From positions 1 to 64,000 of the forward strand of contig JAFZOW010000040.1 in NCBI GenBank assembly GCA_017552715.1: a DNA stretch of 64,000 bases, read 5' to 3'. The stretch's first letter is position 1. Every line of letters starts with the position of its first letter. The notes beneath the pieces were generated by a model. The model was not told the origin of the DNA and searched no databases. It saw only the letters and a list, made by a program, of their open reading frames with translations. Shown piece by piece: positions 53,311-61,919 of the stretch. This DNA comes from Lachnospiraceae bacterium (GTDB taxonomy: Bacteria > Bacillota > Clostridia > Lachnospirales > Lachnospiraceae). The position numbers and the translations under genes were made by a program.

Positions 53311-54710
53311 AGGGTTTTCTGGAGTGGATCAAAACTTTTTTCCGTATCCTTTGGCGGAGACACCGTAAAGCCTGCATCGGCACGGCGATCCTTGTGCTGG
53401 CGGTGATCATCGGAGTTTCGGCCATCGTACATCAGCAGAAGAAAAAGGCGGTGGCGGCTAACGAAGGGCAGGAGGCGGAGGTGTTGCTTCCGGCGGATGA
53501 TTACAGCGGGATCTTTGACGCTCCCAAGGAGGGGGCGGGGGTGACCGTAAATGCCAACGGCGAACGGGTCCGTGTGGACGAGGCTACCGGCGAGGAGATC
53601 ATTGACCCTGCGGTGCTGGCGGAAAGGCCGGGAGTGCGGGACGGATATCTGAACCGCTGCGCTTTCCTCGGTGATTCCCGTACCGTCGGTATGGTGAGCT
53701 ACGGCTTTATCTCGGATGAGGACGCCCTGGCCCAGGTGGGTATCTCTCACATGGCTTATGCGGGCTATACCTTCACACAGAATTCCGGCAAGCAGTATAC
53801 CATGCGTTCCTTCCTGGCCGAGCACAACGGAGACGTGCTCTATGTGGGTCTGGGTGTGAACGGCATGAACGGCATCGACGAGGACAGCTATGAGCGGAGC
53901 TATAAGAATCTGGTGGAACAGATCATGGAACAGGCTCCGGACAGCCGTGTGGTGCTCATGGCCATATGGCCCGTGGACGATGAGGGCATGTACAAAAACT
54001 CGGTAAAGAACGAGTGGATCGATAAATACAATCAGTTCCTGAAGGCCCTGGCGGTGCATGAAGGGATCAATTACCTGGACGTGGACACCATCTTAAAGGA
54101 TGAAAAGGGCGGACTGAAAAAGGAATACGACGGCGGTGACGGACTGCACTGCAATGCTAAGGCCTATGAGGTGATCCTGAAGTATATCGTTTCCCATGCG
54201 GTTCCCGGCATACCCGATGACGGGGAATACAAGGTTCATTATGTGCCGCCCCGCGGTCAGTACAAGGATATGGTGATGGATCCCAATAAGACTCCCACTC
54301 CGGTACCCGTGATCACGGATACGGAAGGGGAGGAGGAGCTTTCCCCCACACCGGAGGAATCTCCTACGCCTACACCCACACCTACGCCTACACCGACGCC
54401 CACACCCAAGGACAAGCCTACGAAGGAGCCCACGGAGGCGGATCCCACCGAGGGAGTGACCGAGACTCCTACACCGACGGAAGGTTCGGATGAGCCTACG
54501 CCGGAACCGACGGAGGAGCCTGAGCCTACGGATGTCACACCCAAGCCTACCGGCGACGCGGATGAGACACCTACGCCCTCCGGCAAGCCCACTCCGGAGG
54601 AAACACCTACGGAAGAGGTGACGCCCACGGAGGGAACACCTACACCGGAGGAGGAGGCCACACCTTCGGCGGAACCCACGCAGGAAAGCGGAGAGAGCGG
54701 GGAGACATAA
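53307..54710 (+). CDS. Membrane-anchored SGNH hydrolase with Pro/Thr-rich tail
   Basis: A 467-residue protein with an N-terminal membrane segment (about residues 22-42) and a GDSL/SGNH hydrolase domain (about 110-305). Block I is FLGDSRTVGM (catalytic Ser), block III VGLGVNGMNG, and block V DGLHCN (Asp/His). From about 330 to the end the sequence is a low-complexity Thr/Pro/Glu tail (TPTPTPTP), probably a wall-spanning stalk. No LPxTG or NPQTN-like signal is seen at the C terminus. SGNH enzymes next to sortases may de-acetylate wall or surface glycans; the substrate is unknown. Confidence 0.88.
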   Translation: MKGFLEWIKTFFRILWRRHRKACIGTAILVLAVIIGVSAIVHQQKKKAVAANEGQEAEVLLPADDYSGIFDAPKEGAGVTVNANGERVRVDEATGEEIIDPAVLAERPGVRDGYLNRCAFLGDSRTVGMVSYGFISDEDALAQVGISHMAYAGYTFTQNSGKQYTMRSFLAEHNGDVLYVGLGVNGMNGIDEDSYERSYKNLVEQIMEQAPDSRVVLMAIWPVDDEGMYKNSVKNEWIDKYNQFLKALAVHEGINYLDVDTILKDEKGGLKKEYDGGDGLHCNAKAYEVILKYIVSHAVPGIPDDGEYKVHYVPPRGQYKDMVMDPNKTPTPVPVITDTEGEEELSPTPEESPTPTPTPTPTPTPTPKDKPTKEPTEADPTEGVTETPTPTEGSDEPTPEPTEEPEPTDVTPKPTGDADETPTPSGKPTPEETPTEEVTPTEGTPTPEEEATPSAEPTQESGESGET

Positions 54711-54724
54711 GGCTGAGGTAGGGC

Positions 54725-55657
54725 ATGGCCAGAACGTTTGAAGAGTATTTTGAGCATACAAATGCGGACTATCCCGTAGGAGTCTATTACGTGGATCTGA
54801 AACGCATGTTTATGGAGCGGGTGCGTACCCAGTGGCATGAGGCTATGGAGATCGACCTGCTGCGCAGCGGACGGGCGGTCTTTTCCATCGGGGATGAGGA
54901 ATTTACCGCGGAGACCGGTACGGCGGTATGGATCAACCAGAACCGTCTGCATGCCATACGCCCGGCCGACGGGGAAGACTGCCAGATCCTTTCCATCCTT
55001 TTTTCACCTCTCTGGCTATTTGAAAAACCGGAGAGCTTTCTGGCGGTGAAATACTGTCAGCCCCTTACTTCGGAGGATTCCATGCCCTATATGGTGCTGG
55101 ACCGCAGTGAGGCATACGGTCGTCGGGCGCTGGAATGCATTGACGCGATCCTTACGGCCAATCTGGATAAAGCCTACGGCTACGAGCTGCAGAGCAAGAG
55201 CATGTTCTGCGGGCTGTGGCTGCAGCTGCTGGAAAAAGGTGCACATCCCGGGGGCGTCTCCGTTCACAGTCTTACGGACGAACAACGGGTCAAAGACGCC
55301 ATGACATATATCCATTCCAATTATTCCAAAGCCCTTACACTGGAAGATATCGCAGCAAGTATCAATGTGAGCAAGAGTGAGTGCTGCAGGGCTTTCAAGC
55401 GCAGTACGGGAGGTTCGCCTTTCGAGTATCTGCTGACCCAGCGTATCCTGGAAGCTGCCCGGCGGATGCAGAGGGGAGACAGATCCGCAGCCACCATACA
55501 GAAGCTGGCAGCAGCGGCAGGCTTCGGAAATCCCAGTTATTTTAACCGTGTTTTCAGGAAATACACGGGTTACACCCCGACCCAGTATCGGGAGATCATC
55601 AAAAAGAGCCACCGGGATGCTTTAAGTCCTTACGGGATATCTCTGGCAAGGCTGTAG
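54725..55657 (+). CDS. AraC-family transcriptional regulator
   Basis: A 310-residue regulator with an N-terminal cupin-type ligand-binding fold (about 15-160) and two C-terminal helix-turn-helix motifs: ALTLEDIAASINVSKSECCRAFK and AAAAGFGNPSYFNRVFRKYTGYTPTQYR, the AraC signature. It lies 23 bases before a GH3 glycosidase gene, which is likely its target; the inducer would be a sugar released by or imported with that pathway. Confidence 0.92.
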   Translation: MARTFEEYFEHTNADYPVGVYYVDLKRMFMERVRTQWHEAMEIDLLRSGRAVFSIGDEEFTAETGTAVWINQNRLHAIRPADGEDCQILSILFSPLWLFEKPESFLAVKYCQPLTSEDSMPYMVLDRSEAYGRRALECIDAILTANLDKAYGYELQSKSMFCGLWLQLLEKGAHPGGVSVHSLTDEQRVKDAMTYIHSNYSKALTLEDIAASINVSKSECCRAFKRSTGGSPFEYLLTQRILEAARRMQRGDRSAATIQKLAAAAGFGNPSYFNRVFRKYTGYTPTQYREIIKKSHRDALSPYGISLARL

Positions 55658-55680
55658 CGGAAGAAAAAGGGAGAAAAAGT

Positions 55681-57924
55681 ATGAGAGAAAACAAAAAAGA
55701 AATGAATGCAGCGATCGAGGCCCTGCTTTCGGAGCTTACGCTTTCGGAAAAATGCCGCATGATCCATGGTGTCGGATTTTTTGTGAGCGGTGACGTGCCC
55801 CGGCTGGGCATTCCCGGGATCGTATCCAGTGATGGCCCCTGCGGTGTGCGTAACGATTTCTATCCCGACCGATGGTATGTCATCGGTACCACGGCCGACT
55901 ATGTCAGCTATCTGCCCAGCAATTCCGCCATAGCTGCCAGCTGGAATACGGAGCTGGCTCACGACTGCGGCATGGTTCTGGGGCGTGAGGCCAGGGGCCG
56001 CGGCAAGGACGTGATCCTGGCTCCGGGCATCAATATCAAGCGCAATCCCCTCTGCGGGCGGAATTTTGAGTATCTGAGCGAAGATCCCTATCTGGTGAGC
56101 GAGATGGCAGTGCAGATCATCGAGGGTATACAGGAGAATGATGTGGCTGCCTGCGTAAAGCATTTCGTGTGCAACAACCAGGAACTTGACCGCTATTCCG
56201 TTAATGCGGAGCTGGATGAGCGGACTTTCCGGGAGATATACCTCCCCGGCTTTGAGGCGGCCATTAAGCGTGCAAAGAGCTTAAGCATCATGGGCAGCTA
56301 CAACCTCTTCCGCGGGGAACACGGCAGCGAGAGCCGTTCCCTTCTTACGGATATCCTGCGGAAGGAGTGGAAGTACGACGGCCTGGTATTCAGTGACTGG
56401 GCGGCCAATCACGATACCCGGGATGCGGCGGAGAGCGGCCTGGATGTGGAGATGGGGATCAGCGCGGATTTCGAGAATTATTATCTTGCGAAGCCCCTTG
56501 AAAAGGCTGTGGAAGCTGGCGAGATCGATGAAGAGTGCATCAACGAAAAGGTCCGGAACATCCTGCGCTTCCTCATCCGGGTACGCAAGATCGTGATCGA
56601 ATATACGAAGGCTGCGGGCCGCGGAAAGAAGGCGAAGGCCGTAGCTGTGCCCGTGAGCGACCGGGATCCCGGATACTACGGCGGCCTGGTGATGCATGAA
56701 TATGCACTGAAGGCAGCCCGGGAGACGGTGATCCTTCTGAAGAACGAGAAAAAGCGTCTGCCCCTGAAGCCTTCCACCACAAGACGCATCCTGGTGATCG
56801 GCGACAACGCCAACCGCGTGCATGCCAATGGCGGCGGCAGTGCCGAGATCAAAGCCCTCTATGAGGTGAGCCCTCTGCTGGGTCTTGCCAGGGAATACGG
56901 CGGCAACACCGAGGTGCATTATACCCCCGGTTACTATGTGCCCAAGAAGATAAGGGACGGGGCCAACTGGCAGGAATTCTCCGTCATGGATACTTTTTCT
57001 ACGGCCCCCGCGGATGACAAAGGCTATTCCGCCAACGAGAAGAAAGAGAAGAAGCGCCTTAAGGACGAAGCCGTGCGTCTGGCGAAGGAATATGACGATG
57101 TGATCTTTATCGGCGGCCTGGATCATGATCTGGATGTGGAGGGTGCCGACCGGAAGAGCATGAAGCTTCCCTACGGACAGGATGAAGTGCTGAACGCGGT
57201 GCTGGATGTGAATCCGGATACCATCGTGGTGATGGTGGCGGGCAGCCCCGTAGACATGCGCGCCTGGAAGGACAGAGCCAAAGCCATCCTGTGGATGAGC
57301 TATAACGGTATGGAAGGCGGTACGGCCCTTGCGGAGATCATCAGCGGTACGGTGTGTCCTTCCGGTAAGCTGGCGGAGAGCATGCCCGGCTGCTATGAAG
57401 ATACGCCGGTGGCGCATTTCGGGGAATATCCGGGGAGAAAGCTCACGGCGGCCGAGAAGAAGCGGATGAAAGCCTGCAACCGGACGGGAGAATACAAAGA
57501 AGGTGTGTTTGTGGGATACCGTTATTATGAAAAGTTCAAGGTACCCGTGCAGTTCCCCTTCGGTCACGGCCTGTCCTATGCGGAGTTTAAATACAGTGAT
57601 ATGACGGTGAAGAAGAATGCCGGGGTGATCACGGTATCCGTAAAGGTAAAGAATACGGGCATCGTCACGGCCAAGGAAGCGGTGCAGCTCTATGTGGGCG
57701 AAAAGAAGGTTTCCAAAGAGAACCCCGTGAAGGAACTGAAGGGCTTTGTCAAGACGGAGCTTAAGCCCGGACAGAGTAAGGTACTGCGTTTCCGCCTGAC
57801 GGAAAAGGAACTTTCGCACTTTGATGCGAAGGAAGGGGCATGGAAAGCGGACAGCGGGGCATACCTCATCTCCATCGGCAGCTCCAGTGCGGATATCCGC
57901 TGCAGCAGGAGCGTAAAACTCTAG
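55681..57924 (+). CDS. Glycoside hydrolase family 3, beta-glucosidase type
   Basis: A 747-residue GH3 enzyme without signal peptide, hence cytoplasmic. The N-terminal barrel has DGPCGVRND, RGRGKDVILAPGINIKRNPLCGRNFEYLSEDP and the nucleophile Asp in GLVFSDWAANHD. The second alpha/beta domain has LVIGDNANRVHANGGGSAEI. The C terminus (about 640-747) is a fibronectin III-like domain. Many relatives cleave beta-glucosides or oligosaccharides taken up by the cell. A clear AGGGAGAAAAAG precedes the ATG; a strong terminator follows. Confidence 0.93.
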   Translation: MRENKKEMNAAIEALLSELTLSEKCRMIHGVGFFVSGDVPRLGIPGIVSSDGPCGVRNDFYPDRWYVIGTTADYVSYLPSNSAIAASWNTELAHDCGMVLGREARGRGKDVILAPGINIKRNPLCGRNFEYLSEDPYLVSEMAVQIIEGIQENDVAACVKHFVCNNQELDRYSVNAELDERTFREIYLPGFEAAIKRAKSLSIMGSYNLFRGEHGSESRSLLTDILRKEWKYDGLVFSDWAANHDTRDAAESGLDVEMGISADFENYYLAKPLEKAVEAGEIDEECINEKVRNILRFLIRVRKIVIEYTKAAGRGKKAKAVAVPVSDRDPGYYGGLVMHEYALKAARETVILLKNEKKRLPLKPSTTRRILVIGDNANRVHANGGGSAEIKALYEVSPLLGLAREYGGNTEVHYTPGYYVPKKIRDGANWQEFSVMDTFSTAPADDKGYSANEKKEKKRLKDEAVRLAKEYDDVIFIGGLDHDLDVEGADRKSMKLPYGQDEVLNAVLDVNPDTIVVMVAGSPVDMRAWKDRAKAILWMSYNGMEGGTALAEIISGTVCPSGKLAESMPGCYEDTPVAHFGEYPGRKLTAAEKKRMKACNRTGEYKEGVFVGYRYYEKFKVPVQFPFGHGLSYAEFKYSDMTVKKNAGVITVSVKVKNTGIVTAKEAVQLYVGEKKVSKENPVKELKGFVKTELKPGQSKVLRFRLTEKELSHFDAKEGAWKADSGAYLISIGSSSADIRCSRSVKL

Positions 57925-57970
57925 AAAACAGCCGCTTTTTGCACCAACAAATGTGAAAAAGCCATGAACA

Positions 57971-58004
57971 AAGGCGCTCTCCGCTTGCGGGGGGTGCCTT
58001 TTTG
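57971..58004 (+). terminator. Rho-independent terminator after the GH3 gene
   Basis: A 13-bp stem with three G-U pairs (57971-57983 with 57988-58000), loop CTTG, with a T-run 57999-58003. Confidence 0.88.
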
Positions 58005-58013
58005 TAATACAAT
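57985..58013 (+). promoter_or_regulatory. Candidate promoter of the XrtG locus
   Basis: TTGCGG (57985-57990) and TACAAT (58008-58013) are separated by 17 bases. The -35 box lies inside the stem of the upstream terminator. The leader to the first gene is about 62 bases. Confidence 0.55.
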
Positions 58014-58082
58014 AAACTTAGTAAGATGGGGGAGTTTTCCCGGCGAAAAATGTAAAAAATCACCAAAGAACGGACGATACAC

Positions 58083-58457
58083 ATGATGGCGGACCAGGAC
58101 CGGCCGGAAGCGGTATATTGTTTCCATTACCTGCTTCCCATGACCCACAGCGGTGATAACCTGCGGGAACATATGCACAGTCACACGCTGGAGATAACGA
58201 TATACATCAGCGGGGACCGGATGACCAATGAGATGTTTACGCAGAACGAGAGTTACGCCGGGGATGTGCTCCGCAGATATGAAGGGCAGTACTTTAACGA
58301 CCTGCCGGAGTTTGCGGGCAATGCCAGCATAGAGAACATCGGGGAAGTTTTCTTTTACATGCTGGATCAGACCATGAAGGCATTGGGGCTTACACTGAAG
58401 CGACTGGAGATCGGAGAGAATCCGTTACAGCAGTATGTGATATCCACATACATGTAG
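58083..58457 (+). CDS. QueD/6-pyruvoyl-tetrahydropterin synthase-like protein
   Basis: A 124-residue protein with the T-fold pattern of the PTPS/QueD family: HMHSHTLEITIYI supplies the zinc-binding His pair, and FNDLPEFAGNASIENIGEVFFYML with LKRLEIGENPLQQYV matches the C-terminal half including the conserved Glu. The catalytic Cys normally found a few residues before the HxH motif is missing (NLREHMHSH), so pterin or queuosine synthesis is doubtful. It opens the XrtG locus, where PTPS-related proteins of unknown role are typical. ATG 58086 is an alternative start. Confidence 0.8.
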   Translation: MMADQDRPEAVYCFHYLLPMTHSGDNLREHMHSHTLEITIYISGDRMTNEMFTQNESYAGDVLRRYEGQYFNDLPEFAGNASIENIGEVFFYMLDQTMKALGLTLKRLEIGENPLQQYVISTYM

Positions 58458-58472
58458 CAGGATGGTGACGGG

Positions 58473-59957
58473 ATGAAGAGGACAGAAATGATCAGAAGGA
58501 GAATACTGGCTTTCGGTGCCGCGGCAGCTTTGCTGCTGGCGGGTTTCCCTTCCTATGCCTTTGCATCGGAGGAAGATGTCGTATCGGAAAATGCGGCATT
58601 GTCCGAAAATGAAGCGGTATCGGAAAATGAAACCGTTTCGGAGGATGTTCTGCCGCCCGAAAAGGAAGAGCTGCCCGAAGAAGAGCTTCCCAAAGAAGAG
58701 CTTCCCAAAGAGGAAGAGCTTTCCGGGGAGGAAGCCGAAGAACTGACGGAAGGCGCCGGGGAAGCAGCCGTAAGCGAAGAGGAGACAGCGGAGGCGGAGC
58801 AGGAAAAGGCTACGGCCGGGGAGTCCGGGGAGTCAGCCGCCTTCGAAGGCATCTGCATAGACGGGGATTTCAAGGACTGGCGCGGTGTGCCGAAGAGTGA
58901 AGGCACGGGAAGCATACAGCTGGCAGCCGTGGTGCAGGACGAAAACTATGTGTATGTGTACCTGCGGGACGACGGAAACTGCTGCGCCGCCTGGGCAGGT
59001 CCTCATAATAACGGAAAATTCAGCTTTGTATCGGATCTTGGCTATACCAGCCTGTTCCAGCTGCATAATAATCCGGCCCGTATCAGCGGTGTGGACGGAG
59101 CTTCCGTAAGCTACCGATTCAGCTGGGGCGATGCTTACGGGGAATGGGAGATCGCCGTACCGGTGGATCACCTTCCCATCAACGGCGGAAGCTACAGCTT
59201 CGGTTTCTATCAGGGCGACCGTTTTGTGAATGACGCCGTGGATGAGCGGAACCGGAGACAGCAGCCCGATCCGGATCCCGATCCCGGACGTATCGTATAT
59301 GACGGCCTGTACGGTGACTGGACCGATTATCCCCACGAGCTGATCCATTATGCCACCGACGGCACCCAGGAACGTGTAGTGGACGGCGAGGGAGCGCTTT
59401 TTGTTGACGGCTCCACCCTTTACGGGCACTGCATCACCACCATGGCGATACAGGTGGAGCAGGGCGGTAACGATGTGCTGGAAGGCGTGGTGCTGCGCAT
59501 CAACGAGAGTACCGATTGGAAGGATCTCTTCGAATTCCGTTTTGCCACCGTGGATGCGGCCGGTAATATCGACTGGCATCCGCAGCTGGAGTATCTGCCC
59601 CTGGGCACCTATGAATACATCATCACGGATGTGAACGGCTGGGGGAACGCGAAAAACCTGGATGAACTTAAAGCGCAGGGTGTGGATAAGGATGGCTACT
59701 ACGGCCGTATCACAGTGACCGTTGCACCCACCACCACCGAATGCGAATGGTGGCTGGATCTGTCTCTTCTGGCTGCACGCATGGGCGTGGATGAGACGGA
59801 CATCAAGACCATAGAAGTAAAGTATGAGCAGATCGGTGACCGCTGGCTGAAGACCGCCGGAGCTTCCTCCGGAGCAGCAGCCGGGATCGCGCTGGGAGCG
59901 GCCATTGCTCTCGGTGCCGTGATCTCACGTAAGAAGAGCGGGGATCAGGAAGAATGA
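58473..59957 (+). CDS. Secreted protein with Firmicu-CTERM-like sorting tail, probable XrtG substrate
   Basis: A 494-residue surface protein. It has a signal peptide (about 1-32, ending SYAFA), a Glu-rich region with repeated SEN/SEE units and EELPK repeats (33-122), and two similar beta-type modules. Module 1 (about 126-265) begins GICIDGDFKDWRGVP; module 2 (about 272-460) begins RIVYDGLYGDWTDYP; they are joined by a PDPDPDP linker. The shared DG..(x)DW..P opening resembles CBM9/DOMON-like carbohydrate-binding folds. The C terminus is a tripartite tail: Gly/Ser-rich GASSGAAAG, hydrophobic IALGAAIALGAVI, basic SRKK. This resembles the Firmicu-CTERM signal recognised by XrtG. The stop overlaps the xrtG start. 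Confidence 0.85.
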   Translation: MKRTEMIRRRILAFGAAAALLLAGFPSYAFASEEDVVSENAALSENEAVSENETVSEDVLPPEKEELPEEELPKEELPKEEELSGEEAEELTEGAGEAAVSEEETAEAEQEKATAGESGESAAFEGICIDGDFKDWRGVPKSEGTGSIQLAAVVQDENYVYVYLRDDGNCCAAWAGPHNNGKFSFVSDLGYTSLFQLHNNPARISGVDGASVSYRFSWGDAYGEWEIAVPVDHLPINGGSYSFGFYQGDRFVNDAVDERNRRQQPDPDPDPGRIVYDGLYGDWTDYPHELIHYATDGTQERVVDGEGALFVDGSTLYGHCITTMAIQVEQGGNDVLEGVVLRINESTDWKDLFEFRFATVDAAGNIDWHPQLEYLPLGTYEYIITDVNGWGNAKNLDELKAQGVDKDGYYGRITVTVAPTTTECEWWLDLSLLAARMGVDETDIKTIEVKYEQIGDRWLKTAGASSGAAAGIALGAAIALGAVISRKKSGDQEE

Positions 59958-60547
59958 AGCTGATACTGGGGCTTGTAGGGGGTCTTATCTGGCTCTACGT
60001 GCTCCATGTTCTTACAAAAGCAAAGATCAATTTCTGGCGCTTCCTCTGGGGGAGCGCCGGCTTGTTTATTCTGCTGATGGTCTTTGTGCGGCCTTACGTG
60101 ACCCAGCCGCTGGCTCAGGCTGTGGCTGCCATTGCTGGCTTTTTCGGCAATGCCACGGGAACCTTTACCCCTTACTTCCGCTTTGCGACGATCTTTATCC
60201 CCACTGCCGGCGGGGCCATGACCATGCAGATCGATTTCGAATGTTCGGGGATACTGGAGATCCAGGCCTTTCTCTGCCTGCTTGCATTTTTCGAGATCTA
60301 TACCCGTCAGGAAAAGATCATGATAGGGCTGCTGGGCAGCTTTTATATCATCCTGGCCAATGCGATCCGCATCGTCATCATCTGCGAGATCATCCATCTG
60401 GGCGGGAATGAGTACTATAACGTGGCACACACCTATGTGGGGAGGATCTTCTTCTACGTTCTTTCCGTGATGCTGTATTTTTACGTGTTTACCAAACCGC
60501 AGGTAGTGAAGATGCGGGTGGGGAGTTTCAGCTATGACAATGATTGA
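59954..60547 (+). CDS. xrtG: Exosortase family protein XrtG
   Basis: A 197-residue polytopic membrane protein with about six membrane segments. The exosortase triad is visible: Cys97 in DFECSGILEIQAF, Arg139 in NAIRIVII and His159 in AHTYVGRIFF. Exosortases are membrane transpeptidase-like enzymes that cut at a C-terminal sorting tail. The short single-domain form and the neighbourhood match the Gram-positive XrtG type (TIGR03110). It overlaps its probable substrate gene by 4 bases and the glycosyltransferase gene by 14. Confidence 0.92.
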   Translation: MKLILGLVGGLIWLYVLHVLTKAKINFWRFLWGSAGLFILLMVFVRPYVTQPLAQAVAAIAGFFGNATGTFTPYFRFATIFIPTAGGAMTMQIDFECSGILEIQAFLCLLAFFEIYTRQEKIMIGLLGSFYIILANAIRIVIICEIIHLGGNEYYNVAHTYVGRIFFYVLSVMLYFYVFTKPQVVKMRVGSFSYDND

Positions 60548-61919
60548 CCGCTTTATGCATTCCTTCATATTCTGGGGAGCATGGATCATCATCCCGGTGA
60601 TCATGGAGATCATCCCCTCCTTCGGGGGCTTCTTTCTTCTGCTCTACCGCAGGTTCAAGCTGCGCAGGACCTATAAGAAACCGGCGCTTTACCCCGAGCT
60701 TTCCGTCATCATCCCGGTCTACAACTCCGAGGATACCCTGGAAGCCTGCATACGCTCGGTGGAAATGAGCACCTATCCCAGTGAACGCATCCGCATCTTT
60801 CTGGTGAACAATCACGGACGGGACAACAGTTTCCGTGTATTCGGCGAGGCGCAGAAAAGGTTCCCGAGGCTGCGCATGCAGTGGCTGGAGGCGGAGCAGG
60901 GCAAATCCCGTGCCCTGAACCTTGCGCTGTATAACAGCGAAGGAAAATACATCATCAACCTGGACAGTGACGGGGTGCTGGAACCCCATGCCCTGACCAA
61001 TCTGGTGGACAAATTTGAAGCCAATCCCGACCTGAACGTTATGACGGGAGCCATCCTTACCACACCCTCCATGATCGAGGAATACCCGGCGGGCCTTAAG
61101 AGGCTTTTGCGCAAACTGGAATTCATGGAATACGGACAGGCCTTCCTGGCGGGCCGCAGCTTTGCCTCCGAGACCAACTCCCTTTATACGCTTTCCGGAG
61201 CCTTTTCGGCTTTCCGGAAGTCGGTGATCCTGAAATCCTGGATGTACAACACCAATACCATCTGTGAAGATACACATATCACCTTCCAGATGCGCTACAT
61301 CCAGAAGGAAAAGGTGGAGATCTGCGAAAACGCCATCTTTCTGGTGGATCCCATTGAAGGTTTTAACAAACTCTATACCCAGCGGCAGCGCTGGCAGAGA
61401 GGAAGCCTGGAGGTGGCCAAGCAGTTTCTGAACGATAATGAGGATTTCGGAAAGTCCTTCACGGATGTGAACGTACATACCCTGCTCTATGACCATACCT
61501 TTGCCTTTCCCCGGCTGATCTGGTACCTGGCGCTTCTGTGCCTGCTTGCTATGAACTATTCCAGCAGGATGATCATCTTCTCCACCGCAGCCATTTTCCT
61601 GATCTATATCATCGTGGGGCTGCTCTACTTTTTATCCGTCAGTATTTTCCTGAAGGAATTTGACGATCTGGGGCATTATTACAGAAAGAACTGGTGGGTG
61701 GTGTGTCTGCTCCCGGCCTTTAACCTGATGGTCTTTTTCATACGTATGGCGGGTATCATAAACAGCATAGGGACCGACAGTGCATGGAAGACAAGGAATC
61801 TCTCGGACGAAAAGAAGGCCTTTACGGATGTGGTGAAGGAAGAATTCCGGAAACCGAAGGAGTGGCTCGGAAAACTGCGTGAGCTTGTAAATAATGAAGA
61901 AGCGGAGGGGTTGGGATGA
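60534..61919 (+). CDS. XrtG-associated family 2 glycosyltransferase
   Basis: A 461-residue membrane glycosyltransferase. An N-terminal membrane segment (about 8-38) precedes the GT2 domain with SVIIPVYNSEDTLEACI, the DxD site NLDSDG (about 141-146), acceptor-side CEDTH (about 243) and the processive-synthase motif QRQRW (about 283-287). Three to four membrane segments follow. The D, DxD, ED, QxxRW set is that of polysaccharide synthases such as hyaluronan or cellulose synthase. The gene order matches TIGR03111, the glycosyltransferase coupled to XrtG. The polymer is unknown. Confidence 0.92.
   Translation: MTMIDRFMHSFIFWGAWIIIPVIMEIIPSFGGFFLLLYRRFKLRRTYKKPALYPELSVIIPVYNSEDTLEACIRSVEMSTYPSERIRIFLVNNHGRDNSFRVFGEAQKRFPRLRMQWLEAEQGKSRALNLALYNSEGKYIINLDSDGVLEPHALTNLVDKFEANPDLNVMTGAILTTPSMIEEYPAGLKRLLRKLEFMEYGQAFLAGRSFASETNSLYTLSGAFSAFRKSVILKSWMYNTNTICEDTHITFQMRYIQKEKVEICENAIFLVDPIEGFNKLYTQRQRWQRGSLEVAKQFLNDNEDFGKSFTDVNVHTLLYDHTFAFPRLIWYLALLCLLAMNYSSRMIIFSTAAIFLIYIIVGLLYFLSVSIFLKEFDDLGHYYRKNWWVVCLLPAFNLMVFFIRMAGIINSIGTDSAWKTRNLSDEKKAFTDVVKEEFRKPKEWLGKLRELVNNEEAEGLG

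Noticed and set aside
53307-54710. LPxTG-type or sortase B anchoring signal on the SGNH protein
   Set aside because: The C terminus is Glu/Ser/Gly-rich without a sorting motif, hydrophobic segment or basic tail.
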